The notes beneath the pieces were generated by a model. That model saw only the letters and a program-made list of their open reading frames with translations, was not told the DNA's origin and did not search any database. The position numbers were made by a program, and so were the translations under genes. A DNA stretch of 64,000 bases from Vombatus ursinus (taxonomy: Eukaryota; Chordata; Mammalia; Diprotodontia; Vombatidae): the NCBI RefSeq assembly GCF_900497805.2, contig NW_020954590.1, positions 87,694,916 to 87,758,915 on the forward strand. The letters run 5' to 3'. Below are positions 1-13,062 of this stretch, in pieces. How positions within the stretch are numbered: position 1 is the stretch's first letter; the number at the start of each line of letters is the position of its first letter.

Positions 1-1690
1 GCAAATATTTGACCTCCTCAATAAATGGGGAGCTATGTCTGCAAAGAATAACATTTATCTTCTGCCTTTTGGAATATCATATTCCAAGGTCTTTGCTCTT
101 TAAAAATAGTAGCAGCTATATCTTGTGTGATCCTCACCATGGCTTTTTGGTGCCAGAATTCTTTTTGGTTGCTTGGAGTATTTCTTCTGTGACACGCGAA
201 CTCCAGATTTTGGCTATGAAGTTCCTCGAAGTTTTCCTTTTGAAGTATCTTTCAGCAGGTGACCAGAGAATTCTATTTTGCCCTCTGGTCCTAACAGATC
301 TGGACAGTTTTATTTCATGATTTCTTGAATTATGATGCCCAGTATACTTTTCTGATCATAGCATTTAGGCAGTATGATATCAATCCCATGTTCTCTCTCC
401 TTGATCTGTTTTCCAGATCAGTTATTTTAAATGAGATACTGTACTGTTTTTTTAGTCTTTCGACTAACATTTCTTCCTGTCTCATGGAGTCATTCATTTC
501 TGTTTGATCTTTTAATTTTCAAAGAATCTGTTTCTGTGAGGTTTTATACCTCCTGTGCTAAACTAATTCTACTTGCCAGTGTTCCCTCTACAACTGTCAT
601 TTTGTTTCCAATTCTTTCCTCTATGACTTACTTTATTTATAAAATCATTTTAATTTAAAAATAATCTCTCTTTATTTCTTGGAGGAATTCTAGTTGAATT
701 TATGTCCAAGTTATTTGTCTTTGAAGCTTTGCACGTAGATGTTCTGGAGTCATGTTTCTGGAGTCTTCTTCTGGGTTTGTGTCTTTGGTTTATCTCCTTG
801 TCACCTAAGATTTCTTTATGGTGGGGATCATTTTTCATTTACTTATTTCATCCAACCTTACTTTCTGAATGGGTATTCTGTCTTAAGGCCAGCCTCTAAA
901 CATTTCTGGAAGGAAATGTTTGTGCTTTGCTTAGATCTATTTTCTATTCTCTTGGCTCTGCTGCTGCTTTCTCGGGATACTGCATGCTGTATTCTTCAAA
1001 GATCTCCAAGAACACAGCTTAGACTGCAAGCTCTGAGTATGCGCTAAGCTTTCAGATCCAGAGTAATGTCTGATTGTTGCCTTCCTGGTCTGAGCTTCGC
1101 AGACCTGGTTTAGGTCTGGGCAAAACAACTGTGGGCTGGCTCCCGGTTGGAGCTCCAATAGACAAGTGCTTGCCCTAGCTCCCATCAGTTAGCCAGAAGG
1201 CTCTACAGATTTCAGACTAGGATAAGAGCTGAATCAGAGAACACACTTAGGGTTCAAAGAAACACAGATGCTGGTCACTTCAGTTTCTGCTCCTTGCCTT
1301 GGACATAGCCTCAGGCTAAGTACTACTTCTTGCCCCGGATCACCACTCCAGGAGCAAATCCTTTCTTCAGTCTGCACTGGATCTGTGGCATAGTTCTAGA
1401 GTATGAGTAGCAGAGCTACCAGCTGGCACCATTTTCTGTTCCCAGATTAGTAGCAGGCCTAGCCCTGTAAGATACAGGACCTCTCTTGACCCTAATGCAC
1501 AGATGCAGACCTTGGTTCAATTTCTATGCTGAACATCTGACACAGGGCCACCCTTCTGTCTAGACATCATTCCCAGTTCCATAGATCGCCATCTCTTATG
1601 CTGAGTTGGACTAGAAAAATGACTCAAGTGTGATTTTTTTCCCTCAGATTTTCTTATCAGGCCATAATCTGATGCTTTTTCGAGGTCTTT
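1..1690 (-). mobile_element. L1 LINE, 5' half (5' UTR and ORF1), antisense, runs off the left edge
   Basis: Read on the minus strand, the left part translates in pieces to L1 ORF1 RNA-binding and C-terminal segments, e.g. EIMK..CPDLLGPEGKIE near 270-320 and ITQDIAA-like sequence near 110-130. To the right it becomes a 5' UTR-like, less AT-rich stretch (about 1000-1690). Frames are broken in several places, so it is an old, dead copy. The right end is ill-defined because a SINE starts at 1699. Confidence 0.75.
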
Positions 1691-1698
1691 TTAAAGTA

Positions 1699-1940
1699 GG
1701 CAGCTAGGTGGTACAGTGGATAGAATTCTGGGCCTACAAAAGGAAGACATGAATTCAAATCCCTCCTTAGAAATCTACTAGCTACATGACTCTGGACAAG
1801 TCACTTAACCTATTTTCCTTGGTATCCTCACCAGTAAAATATAAATAAAAATAGCATCTACCTTCTAGGGTTGTTGTGAAGGTAAAATGAATTATTTGTA
1901 AAAGTGCTTTGCAATTATATAAATGCTTAGTTATCATTAT
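1699..1940 (+). mobile_element. CORE-SINE (MIR/Mar-1-like)
   Basis: The tRNA-like head GGCAGCTAGGTGGTACAGTG is followed by a box-B-like GAATTCAAATCC and GACAAGTCACTTAACC. Then come the CORE-type GGTTGTTGTGAAGG and AAAGTGCTTTGCAA, and a TTATCATTATCA tail. The tail runs straight into a trinucleotide repeat. Confidence 0.8.
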
Positions 1941-2040
1941 CAGCAGTAGTAGTTGCAGCAGCAGTAGTAGTAACAGCAGCAGCAGTAGTAGTAACAGCAG
2001 CAGCAAAGTAGTAGTAGTACATGGTGGTGGTATCGTCGCG
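1936..2040. repeat. Imperfect (CAG/TAG)n trinucleotide microsatellite
   Basis: Alternating blocks of CAG and TAG triplets with occasional TAA and TTG, grown from the 3' tail of the adjacent SINE, then TGG/TCG triplets. It causes a spurious poly-leucine frame on the minus strand. Confidence 0.9.
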
Positions 2041-3030
2041 GTCATCACTGTTGTTGAGATCTGAACTGTAACCACTTCATTATACTTTGCCTTCTTGGTT
2101 GGTCTCCAGTAAATTTCTTGTTAAAATCTAAGCTGGTTGGTGATTGTCTGCGTATCATATCACTCTCAGCTGACAAATCGCATTTTTTAAAACCATTTAA
2201 CATTAACTTTTACAAACGGATATTTACTTCAAAGATATAGCAAGAGCAAATGTACAAACATTCTCCTCCTCAACACCTTGGGGCATAACCCCCCCCATGT
2301 CATCTGCGAACAGGGGTGGGAATTAAACTCTAAACTTAGGTCAGTTTCTACAGAGCATCATTCCCACCAAATTAATGTCCAAAAGAGGCATTGCTGCCAA
2401 ATAGGTCCTTGTTTCAGGTTTTGCTGGTGGGGATATAAAAGGTCACTCCCAAAGATCACGCCTTGATGCACAGGCTATCAATGAGACACTGGTGGGAAAA
2501 CCTAGCCTGATTGTGGTTCACTTCTCCAACCTCAAAGATCAGGGACTACATCTTGTACTTAAGAATGGAAAAGAATGAACAAAAAGGCTGAAAACCTAGG
2601 CTTATTTCTCACAGGGGAAGAAGGCCTAAAAGCCCTTCCCTTTATATCACACCAGATGCCATTACAACACGAGTGGGCAGCTGAAGAAAATGAAGCCAAG
2701 AGGGCTGGTTGAAGCCAACTAGGGACTTTAAAATTCTTATTAACTACTACTGATTATGCAGTTAGTGAAATAGAACATCAATGCCATCTCCACAGCCTCT
2801 CTCAGGAACTTTGTTGAAACAACATCAGGACTATGGGAGAAGCAGGCATCTGGTCTCTCAGATACTTTGTGCAAGTCCCAGGCTTCCATTCCATGTTTCT
2901 TTATGCTCTCTTAAAAGTTACAAAAAAATGTTCTCAAAAAATTACTCAGCAATTTAAGTTTTAAATGACTTCATTTTTAAGAAAGAGATATATATGAAAG
3001 GGCTATAGTATTATAGCTATGCTTTTGCTT
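2041..3030. other. Unassigned intronic sequence
   Basis: About 1 kb without a recognised gene or repeat. It includes a TATAAAAG string near 2434-2441 and several short frames of under 65 codons. It may contain an old element I cannot name. Confidence 0.4.
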
Positions 3031-3046
3031 TGAAAATACCACGTTT

Positions 3047-4366
3047 ACCAAAGACCCCAGCTTCTGGGATAAGAACCCACTCTTTGGAAAAGAACTGCTG
3101 GGAAAACTGGAAAAGAGTATGGCAGAAACTAGGCATAGACCAAAATCTCACACCATATACCAAAATAAAAGTCAAAATGGGTACATCATTTAGCTATAAA
3201 GGCTGATACTATAAGCAAACTGAGAGAGCAAGGAATAGTTTACCTGTCAGATCTATGGAGAACAGAAGAATTCATGACCAAACAAGAGACAGAGAACATT
3301 ACGAAAAGCAAAATAGATAATTTTGATTACATTAAATTGAAAAGTTTTTGAACAAACAAAGCCAATGCAACTAAGATTAGAAGGAAGGTAGAAAATTGGG
3401 AAAGAATTTTTACAACCAGTCTCTCTGATAAGGGCCTCATTTCTAAAATATATAGAGAATTAAGTCAAATTTATAAGAATGCAAGCCATTCCCCAATTGA
3501 TAAGCGCTCAAAGGATATGAACAGACAGCTCTCAGATGAAGAAATTAAAGCCATCTATAGTCATATGAAAACATGCTCTAACTCACTATTGATTAGAGAA
3601 ATGCAAATCAAAACAACTCTGAGGTACCACATCACACCTATCAGAATGGCCAATATGACAAAACAGGAAAATGATAAATGTTGGAGAAGATGTGGGAAAA
3701 TTGGAACACTAATACATTGTTGGCAGAGTTGTGAAATGATCCAACCATTCTGGAGAGCAATTTGGAACTATGCCCAAAGGGCTATAAAAATGTGCATATG
3801 CTTTGACCCAGCAATAGCACTTTTAGGGCTATATCCCAAAGAGATCACACAAATGGGAAAAAGACCTACGTGGACAAAAATATTCATAGCAGCTCTTTTT
3901 GTAGTGGCAAAGAATTGGAAATTGAGAGGATGCCCATCAACTGGGGAATGGCTGAGCAAGTTGCGGTTATATGAATGTGATGGAATACTGTGCTATAAGA
4001 AATGATGAACAGGCTGACTTCACAAAAACCTGGAAAGACTTGTATGGTCTTATGCTGAGTGAAGTGAGCAGAACCAAGAGAACATTGTACACAATAACAG
4101 CCATGTTGTGTGATGACTAATATTGATAAACTTAACCCTTCCTGGCAATACAACGATCTAAGACATCTCCAGAGGCCTTGTGATGGAAAATGCTATCCAC
4201 ACCCAAAGAAAGAACTATGGAAGCCAAATTGTTATTTTTTTCTCTTCTGTTGAGTTTTATTTCCTCTTTCTGATGGTTCCTCCCATTGATTTTAATTTCT
4301 ACTTACAACATCACTAATGTGAAAATATGTTTAATATGAATGTAAATGTATAGCCTAAAAAAAAAT
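3047..4366 (+). mobile_element. L1 LINE, 5'-truncated: ORF2 C-terminus and 3' UTR
   Basis: The frame at 3517-4005 encodes an L1 ORF2 C-terminus. It has MNRQLSDEEIKAIYSHMK, then IREMQIKTTLRYH, then the cysteine-rich CWRRCGKIGTLIHCW and FIAALFVVAKNWK. All align by eye with human ORF2 near its end. Upstream 3050-3516 is more ORF2 with broken frame; downstream is the marsupial L1 3' UTR and an A-rich end. An 11-base target-site duplication with one mismatch (ATACCACGTTT at 3036-3046; ATACCATGTTT at 4367-4377) brackets it. Confidence 0.92.
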
Positions 4367-4564
4367 ATACCATGTTTCAACTTTGTCACTTCACTCCTAA
4401 ATCCACTGTTGCTTATATAATTCAATCAATCAACCATTCAGAAATTCTTATCAGGCATTTACATTTATTATGTCCAACTAGTTATAATAAGCTAATTGAG
4501 TTCAGAAAAGCATATTTTAAGTTATGCTAAGCTTAAACATTCAATATTCTTTAAACATAGGTCT

Positions 4565-4676
4565 GAATAGATAAGCTCACTGAGAGAACATATTGCCTCA
4601 ATTTTGTATTTATATTCTCAGCACTTAGCACAGTAACTGATACATAGCAAGCATTTAATAAATACTTGATGACTGA
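4565..4676 (+). mobile_element. L2 LINE 3' end fragment
   Basis: Contains TTCTCAGCACTTAGCACAGT and CATTTAATAAATACTTGATG, the characteristic L2 3' terminus. Short and diverged. Confidence 0.7.
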
Positions 4677-5089
4677 TACCTGTGTATAACAAATGTCTGT
4701 AAAACAAATACCATTTAGTATCAGAGATTTAGGCCCTTAAGAGATCATTTAATCTAACACTTTTAATCTACAGATGAGGAATTGCACTATTACAATATGA
4801 TGCTATAGTCTGAAAACCTTAGAGTCAACTAAAAAAATAACTTCAGCAAAATCACAGGATTCAAAATAAACACTCAGAAATCATCAAAACTTATCCTGAT
4901 TATTTATTTAGAATCTTAAATCCCTTTCTACTAAGAACTGAAAAGATACTTCTTTCATATTGTTATTTTTTTAAACGCCCTAATACAAGGGTGTTATTGC
5001 TTTGAAAATCTGCAATTTATGTTGCTGAAATAATACGAAAGTTAAAATTTCTAGTTTTTAAAAAAGCCTCAATGAGAAGTATTTTTTCA

Positions 5090-5197
<108 letters not shown>

Positions 5198-5939
5198 TCA
5201 AGAATAAAATAGAAGCTTGCAAGACTGTAGAGATAAATACACAAATGAAAAGAAGCTGCTGTCAGCAATACACAGCAGTCTCAAAATTAGTGATCTACAC
5301 AACTTATCTAGTAATGATTTCTATGGGTCAAGTAGCTAAAAACATTGACAGAACTCATTTCTAAGGATAGTCTACTGTGATTTTTATATTACAAGAAATC
5401 CCAGGAATTTATTATATTATTTGTTTTAAGGTATGATGTCTTAAAGGAGTTAAACACAAATGGATGATAATCCTATTTCTATAAAATGAGCACAAATTGC
5501 TTCTGAATCTCCTAGAACAAAAAACCCAGCTAAACTAATGCAAATTTGTTAAATGTCAAAACAATGGTTAGCACAGAAAAATTTACTTCAATAAATCCAA
5601 GATTTAAGCACAATGTATGAGTTGTTTTAAAGTTAAATATCTTATCTGCTACTTTATCAATTTATAGCTAAATTTTAGTGAGTTTATGTAAGACAAAAAA
5701 ATTGATTATTCAGAGTACAATAGCACTCATTAGTTTTATCATTCTAGAAGTACTAAATCATATGACTGATCTGAACAAAGAAATATAAAATACAAAGCAG
5801 TTTTAAAAGTTCCTTGTCTTCTAAGTTTATCTAACAGAGGTAAAATTCCACACATTATAGGGGAAAAAAGTATCTTCTGTGATTATATTTGCTACTGCAG
5901 TGAATATAATAAACAGTGTATTTTTTTTCTGTTGATTAG

Positions 5940-6039
5940 GAAGTATGTTTGCAATAAAGAAACTGATTTTGGTGGGTTTGAAGTGGATTTATTACTTCAT
6001 GATGATCTCGCACATGTTTTCGTAACTCCAAATACTCAG
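5940..6039 (+). other. Exon-like segment antisense to PDE7A intron 2
   Basis: A 100-base segment on the plus strand is bounded by a pyrimidine-rich acceptor (eight T, CTGTTGATTAG|G) and a perfect donor (CAG|GTAAGT). One frame is open throughout: after one base it encodes 33 residues starting KYVCNKETDFGGFEVD and ending DLAHVFVTPNTQ. The reverse strand is also open over the same stretch. I do not recognise the protein and no repeat family is evident. It may be a cryptic or real exon of an antisense transcript, or chance. Confidence 0.25.
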
Positions 6040-8214
6040 GTAAGTCCTTTAGAAATAAAAGTTGATTTTTTAAAGGAAAATTATTTTACTGGTTAGTGAA
6101 AAATCAATTTACTTTTTCTTAAGCCTACTCCTAAACTAACATGGATCTCAAACCCTTATGTCCTAGGGACTTACCTAAGGCATATGCTAAATGATTTCAC
6201 CCAGTATATCATAGCTCCTAATTGTCAGAGGCAAAGTTTGAATCCCACTGATTGAGACCCAGTATTTTATGAATACTTGGCCTTTACACTATCACAGCAA
6301 GGCAATCAACAGATGGCGACATACACATAATTCTCAGGACATAGAGATCTCAGTTAAAGAGCACCTGTTTCTGATAAGAATAGGCCAGTTATGATTGTAT
6401 TTACACAGAATTCTTACAAATAATGATCCTAGAAATCATAACTATTGAGTCAGAGTCCTTAACCTTAAAATGAGGGTACTATATTAGATTAAATCTAGGT
6501 TCTCTTACATCTCCAAGATTTTCTTGATTCTAATGAATGGCTCATTTTAGAATTAGAGTGGATTAAAACTTATGAATGAAAAGAAACAAATCTAAACTCA
6601 AATTAACATTTTCTTCCACAAGTAAACAAATTAAATCTATCAATTTGTGTTTTACAATATACATAAACATCTTAGAAAGCACTTGGTAATTATAAAATGA
6701 AAGGAGCATCTCATCAGGTCTGACTGGCACTCATACGTGAATTCTTAATATCTATACATCAAGGACTCATAATTTCATTAATTCAAGTACTGCCTTCACC
6801 AAGAAAGATTACAACTACTCTAACTTTTAGCAGACAGCCTTCATAAGTTGTTATGATCAAAAACAGCTAACATCTAGTACGCTGTTGGTATTAAACTTAA
6901 ATACCGGAGTTGTGTCCACTTCCCAGTATGACTTTGCAGGATCAGACAGCAATAACAGAAAGTTAAGGGTGATTATATATTAATAACAGATACTAGGCAC
7001 TGATATGAATGCTTACAGATTAGGAAGAGCAAGTTTCAGTCAGCTAACAATATTAATTGACTTCTAAAAGAATAAACTTCAACATTACTATTTTATAGAA
7101 ACACTCCTTTCCTTTCTTGCCAGGTAACTTTTTAAGGAAAAAGTTTTTTTTTAAAAAAGTCAGATACCCTGACAGTAAAATATTTACTGAGTTCTAGGAT
7201 AAAGCCTTAACTGCAGAAAAAAAAAAAAAGAGCAGACCACATATAACACGGATACTAACCAGTCACATTCTTTATAGATCCAAACAATAGTTTGGAGAGT
7301 TTCAGAGTTACTCAACCAATAAGCATTTTTAAGGATAAATGATATTCAGAATACATCTGCTGATAAGAATTTAAATTTGCAGGCTCCTTTTCTTTTTTGA
7401 TACATCAAAGTGAGTCACATTCAATTTTTTCAACATAGTTTGGTGTTTGTGTTGTAGTGAAAAGGAGATGGTCCAAAAAGTGAGAGTTTACACAAATATA
7501 CAGGCAGATAAACCAATAAAGAAGATCTGTTTTTAGATCTGTTGATTTATCTGCCTAGTGCTAGATCTTTATTCAGACTTCCTCTGCTTACTTCCTGGTG
7601 TTTCAGCTTTCTTTCTGTATTACCACTCACTCTTTGGGCTCTCCTTTCCACTGCAATACAAATACCCTTTCATGCTGAAGGGGTCAGCTGGGCCCAGGCC
7701 CATGCACTGAGAAACCTCTTGGGAGACAGTATTGGCCTCAAATGCTTTGTTAGACTTTATACTTGCCTCCTTCCAGCCTTTGGTTTTAAACACTATGTGC
7801 ACTTTTGCTGCACTTCTCAAAAGATTTCAATTTACCATTCCCAACCTTTCCTTTGACTAGCTGGGTATAATTACTGCCTGTTGCTTCTTGAAGAGTCAGG
7901 AAGGTTCATTATCATCGAAGATTCCTATAGGAGAACCCTTAATCACAAGCCCCTTCATATGTCTTGCTCAATAACGTGAGCAGGTAGTTATCAGTTGGAG
8001 ATAAAGATACTGAATGAGAATTCTAAGTATTGAGTTCTCCAGAATTAATTCATGATGTGCACAGTGGAGGCAGATTCAGGGGCGGGGATTCCCAGTCTTT
8101 TTATCTTGTGGTTTTATCTTGTGGATTCAATTATAATTACTCTATGTCTGTTAATGCTTTCCAATAAGGTTTGGGATCTGGAAAACTTTGCAGCAAAGTT
8201 CAGCCATCTTGCTG

Positions 8215-8300
8215 GTGATGTGAAGGTCTAATCTATTCCATCTTCCATGTGATAGCCTTTCAAATGCTTGAAGATAACTAACTACCCACTAGCAGCTCAA
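8215..8300 (-). mobile_element. L3/CR1 LINE fragment
   Basis: The stretch CATGTGATAGCCTTTCAAAT and GCTTGAAGATAACTA resembles the antisense 3' region of L3/CR1 LINEs. It is short, so the call is tentative. Confidence 0.45.
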
Positions 8301-8945
8301 ACTCAGCATGTTCATCTTTCTTTCAAAACCTGTTCCTTCTGTAGACATCCCTCTTTTTGTCAGTGCCAAGCTTAGTATTCTATATTCAAAAATAGTATAA
8401 TTATCTTTTACTCTTCTCTCACCTTTAATACTGCATCAGTTAATAAATCTTGTTGAATATATTTCAGCTATTTTTCTCATATCCATCTCTTTTCTTTTCT
8501 ATTTCCAATCTAATATAGAGCCTCACTGCAGCCCATTTAGCCTATTGAAATAGTCCTCCAATTCATCCTAATACCAATGAAAGACTAATTCCTTATGCAT
8601 TTTGCATTTCCCTGCCTTAGAATCTTCAGTGGTTCAGTGGTTCCCATTTACATAGAAAAGAAAAAAGTCACTAGCCTGACATTCAATCTACTGTATATTT
8701 CCAGTCTTATTTCATACTAATTTGCTTCACATATACTACAGTATAGCCAAATTGTCCATGCTATCTAAAGTACCTAAAATGAATGTTGCACCACCACCTC
8801 CCCAACCTTTATGTTTAATTCTAATCCTTTTAAATAACAGTACAAATTCCAAATCTTCCAGGAAGTATTCTCTGAACTCTGCTTCGCCCTTCCATAGAAC
8901 TTTATTTCCCCTGTCCCTTAAGACTTCTATGTATTTTTTAAAAGT
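8300..8945 (+). mobile_element. L2 LINE fragment
   Basis: Diverged L2 3' half. Recognisable blocks are TCAGTGGTTCCCATTTACAT, CTAGCCTGACATTCAAT and AGGAAGTATTCTCTGAACTC, in the order found in L2. Confidence 0.55.
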
Positions 8946-8964
8946 AGTTATCTGTGTATGGATG

Positions 8965-9190
8965 AATGAACCAATGGGGAAAAAAGCATTTATTAAGCAC
9001 TACTTGCAAAATCCTGTGCTAAGCAATGGTGATACAAAAAATAAAATAGAAAACTAGGAAGGACAGGCAAAGAAGGATACAAAAGACAGTCCCTGCTCTC
9101 AAGGAGCTCACATTCTAATGGCAGAGACAACACATATAGTAAGTTTCAGCCTTAAATTAGATGGAAAAAGTCTCATGACCCTTAGGATAC
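8965..9190 (-). mobile_element. L2-type 3' end, antisense
   Basis: Reads AAGCATTTATTAAGCACTAC then CTCAAGGAGCTCACATTCTA, the reverse complement of an L2 3' terminus. The following 9120-9190 (AGTTTCAGCCTTAAATTAGA) is shared with the copy at 59228-59390. Confidence 0.6.
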
Positions 9191-9682
9191 AGTGGCAAAA
9201 TAGATGGCAATGCACTTAGTAATAATATTTATTCTTTATTGTCATTTAGATTGATAAAATCATCAGTTTCTAATGTTGAGCAATTTGACAGTGCCAACAA
9301 CTGTGGTGGCAAAAACCTTCTTTTCCTGTTCTTCAGGAGTTTTGCAAAAGCAATTGAAAGGCTTATCTCCACTAGTGTTGCTTCCTGGGATGATGGCTCT
9401 GGGGCCTGAGCTTAAAGCAAGGCCAGTGGTCTAGGTCTTGCTGTGGGGCTCAGTGTCCTGGGCTATCTCTTTTAGGGTCCAAGGAAGGTGGTAGTCAAGG
9501 TAGTCGTGTTGGTTTTAATTGTCTGGCACTTGCTATTTCCTGTCTCTCCTTCAGGATATTTTTGCTGCTTCAGCTAGGCAGGTTTGTCTACCCTAGAGGT
9601 CAAGTAATTGGTAAGAATGGTTAGCCCCTTCTTCATAGGAGTTGCTTCTGTGGATAAGGGCTTTGGGTAGCATAAATCTCAT

Positions 9683-9808
9683 CTTCCAACTAGACTGAAA
9701 GCTACATGAAGGCTGGGACTATATCTTAGGTAAATTTTGACTTTCACCAAAAGTTTGGTATAGTGCTATACACATAACAAATGGTTATTAAATGTTCGTT
9801 GAGGTGAA
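9683..9808 (+). mobile_element. L2 LINE 3' end fragment
   Basis: TAGACTGAAAGCTACATGAA, GGCTGGGACTATATCTTAGG and GGTTATTAAATGTTCGTTGA follow the L2 3' end order. Confidence 0.65.
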
Positions 9809-10779
9809 TTGTTCTGCAGAGTAGACTTCAGTTCTTTTAAGGGTTCTGAATTCATTTGATATAATAGTTGATACCTTCGAAATAACAGAAGCTCTTGATA
9901 TCCCAAGGAAGAACTTGATTCTGTGAATTTTTTTTCTAGAATATCCTAATAATTGAATTTTCCATAGATTATAATAAAACCTAGGAAATTTGAATAATAC
10001 GTAATTATCTAATATTTTAGTAAACTCATTCAGTTACATGATCTCAGTGAAGGAAGAAAAATTTCATAAAATTTTCAAACATTATGGGTTAAGTAGCTTT
10101 TATATGCTGATTCACTTGTCTTAAATCACAAAAAATCTTCAATCTATAAGAAAGCATAAGACATTCTACTATCTATAGCTTTTGTTACTTATTTCAGAGG
10201 GGATCCCATAGCTGTAGTCCAATCTAAACATATGTAACACAGAATATCTTTGGCAAAAAGACTTTCTAAATACCCAAAAGCAGATGGAAGCATTCTTTCT
10301 TCTCATTTAAGAATCCAATAACAATCACAGATCCTGCATCCAAAGGCAAGGATGATTCACCATATTATACTTTGAGAAAGTGTAGCCTTAATATCTGCTT
10401 CCTGCTATTCACCTGGTCACTATTTCAAAATTTCATCTATATAGTAGCATCAATTTTTGATAGATACCAAGAACTAGGTCACACATATGAGATGTAATAT
10501 AAGATATATCTAGCTATATAAAGCAATTTAATGTCAGTGACTTTCTCATTATTGTATATCTTACTTTTTATCCAAACTATTTTTGTTATGCCTTAGAATT
10601 TAAACTTATAAAATCATCTTAACACATTCTTGGTCATGAATTTTTGTTCTGAGGCCATTTTGTAATACTCTGGAACAGCAAACAACAAAAGGCAGTTAAG
10701 CATAAATATTAATATATGACAGACAGTCTCCCAAGACTTGTCAAATCTGATTACCACTACCCACTTCTGATGATTCATG

Positions 10780-10975
10780 CAAAAAGCAGAGTAGTGTAGT
10801 ATGAAGAACACTGGATCTCGAGTCAGAGGACCTGAATTCAAATGCCAACTCTGTCACTTATTATCTATATGACTATGAACAAGTCACTTTCTGGTGCACA
10901 TGCAAAAAACGCATGAACTAAATGATATGACTTCTAAAACCCCTTTTATTCTTAAATCTATGATCCTATGATACT
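10780..10975 (+). mobile_element. tRNA-derived SINE
   Basis: Head GTAGTATGAAGAACACTGG, box-B-like GAATTCAAATGCC, then GAACAAGTCACTT, and an end with AAATCTATGATCCTATGA. A diverged copy of the family also seen near 29.0 and 40.7 kb. Confidence 0.65.
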
Positions 10976-11268
10976 ACCAAAAGGACCCTGGAAAACATCT
11001 TGAGACATTACAAAGTCCTGAGTGGGAAACTAACAATAGATGGTATTTTTATCACTACCAGTACTTGAAGATAAGAATTCAGAGGAGACAGGAAAAAATG
11101 GAAAGTGAGCAGCTAATTAGGTAGATGATGTCAAAGAATGACATTTGGATTTCAGGACCAGAGTTTAAGATACAAGAATAATGAAAGAATCTTGGTCATG
11201 ATTACAGTATCTCTGAGTACCAAGAATATATTATCCTAGAGAATTACAGACCTGATCAAGAGGATTTT

Positions 11269-11422
11269 TTTTTTTGCTTTTTTTTGGTGAGGCAATCAGG
11301 GTTAAGTCACTTGTCCGGGGTCACACAGCTAGTAGGTGCCAAGTGTCTCAGGTGAGATTTGAACTCAGGTCCTTTTGTCTTCAAGGTTGCAGCTCTATCC
11401 ACTGCGCCACCTAGCTGCCCCA
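11269..11422 (-). mobile_element. L1-mobilised tRNA SINE with target-site duplication
   Basis: The reverse complement begins GGGGCAGCTAGGTGGCGCAG and ends in a poly(A) (poly-T at 11265-11275). A perfect 15-base direct repeat, GATCAAGAGGATTTT, occurs at 11254-11268 and 11423-11437, as expected for L1-type integration. Confidence 0.92.
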
Positions 11423-13062
11423 GATCAAGAGGATTTTAAACTGAACTGAGACAGGGGTAAAACCACGCATTAAGACTTGCTAAGCAATGTATCATAGAGA
11501 ACAGTAGATATGATGCAGCAAGGATTGCTGTGGAAAGGACCATTAATTCAAAGGAGACAATACTTGAGAGCCAACAATAAAATTCATGACCTCAGATGTC
11601 TATTCACAAACATACAAAGGAATGAATAAAGGATAACACAGAGAACTTAAAAATGTCAATTTAATCTAACTGGATATCAGTGAAACTTAGTAAGAACAGA
11701 ATAATGACTAGAATATCTACAGAAAGGTACTCCTTATTGAAAAAGTTCCCATTAAATAAGAATGGTAGTAAAATAGGATTACACATCAAGAAGATACTTT
11801 CATTGAAGAAATCTAGGAAGTCCACACAGAATAATCAGCTAAGAGAGGCCGAGCAACTACCTATGCTCTAAACATCTGCTGTTATTCTCTTCACTCTCAT
11901 TCTAGGGATTGGAGACAGACTGCAAATGTACCAAGATGGGAGCTGGTATGATCATTCTAGGGTTTTTGAAGGATGGGGAAGACATGGGCAGGTTTGTAGA
12001 CATCAAGGAAGAAGCCAGTACATACAGTGTGGGACCTTACCTCAAGGACTTTAAATTGTATTGAAGGAAAAGAACAGGTATACAGGTGTAGGAAGCCAAA
12101 CCATTCTGTCTCCAATCCCTGGAATACACTCCTCCTCCATCTCTGGTCTTCAAAATCCTTATCCTCTCAAAAGCTTCAGTTTAATAAGTACCATCCCTTC
12201 CATGAAGTTTTAGTAAAACCCATTCTTCTTCTTTTTCCTCCTTTCGCCTTCATCCTTGTCAGAATTTCCTGTATACTTTCTCTATATTTCTCTTCTTCTG
12301 GATATTTTGTCTCCTCTAGGTTTTCGTGACACCGTTCTCTCTTTATTTTCCATTACTTTTTGACCATTAATTCTCAGTCTCTCTTGCTAGAGGTTAGCAA
12401 CCACGTCACGTCCACTGAAAACAAGTGACCCCAGGGTTTGTCCTGGGCCCTTTTCATATTCTCCCTTTATAGTACCTCACTTGTTGATCTTATTAGCTCT
12501 CATGGGTTCAACTATCAGCTCTATTCAGGTTATTCCCAGTTCAATATAGCTAGTCCTAGTTTTTTTCCTGAGCTCCAGTCCCCCAACACCAACTGTCTTT
12601 TAAACATAGTGAATTAGATGTTCAATAGGTATCTCAAACTCAACATGTCTAAAGAAGAACTCACTATCATTACCCCCAACTCATTCCCCCTTCCAAACGT
12701 CCAAATTACTTTCAAGGGTACCACCATTCTTCAAGTCTCCTAGGTTATAATCTAAATATCATCTTCAACATAGTACTTAACTCATATTCACCCCACATAT
12801 CCAAACTGTTGTCATTTCTACCTTCATAACTTTTCTCACATATGTCCATTTGTCTCCACTCACACACCAGCACTATGGTATAGGCCCTCATCACCTCATG
12901 TCTGAGATATAACAGCCTTCTCATTGGTCGGCTTGTCTCAAGTCTCTTCCTCATTTAATTTATCTCTACTCAGCTGCCAAAGTGATTTTCCTAAAGTGCA
13001 GGTCTGCCTGTGTCCTCCAGTTGCTACCTATAATCTACAATAACCTCAAATATTCTGTTTGG

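Noticed and set aside
1782-2075. 97-codon minus-strand frame with a poly-leucine run
   Set aside because: The leucines come from the (CAG/TAG)n microsatellite read in reverse; the rest is SINE sequence.
2278-2600. TATAAAAG region as part of an LTR
   Set aside because: No paired terminal repeats, primer-binding site or polypurine tract could be seen; the match to a TATA string alone is not enough.
3517-4005. 162-codon frame that looks like a real gene
   Set aside because: It is the C-terminus of L1 ORF2 within a 5'-truncated insertion with target-site duplication; not a host gene.
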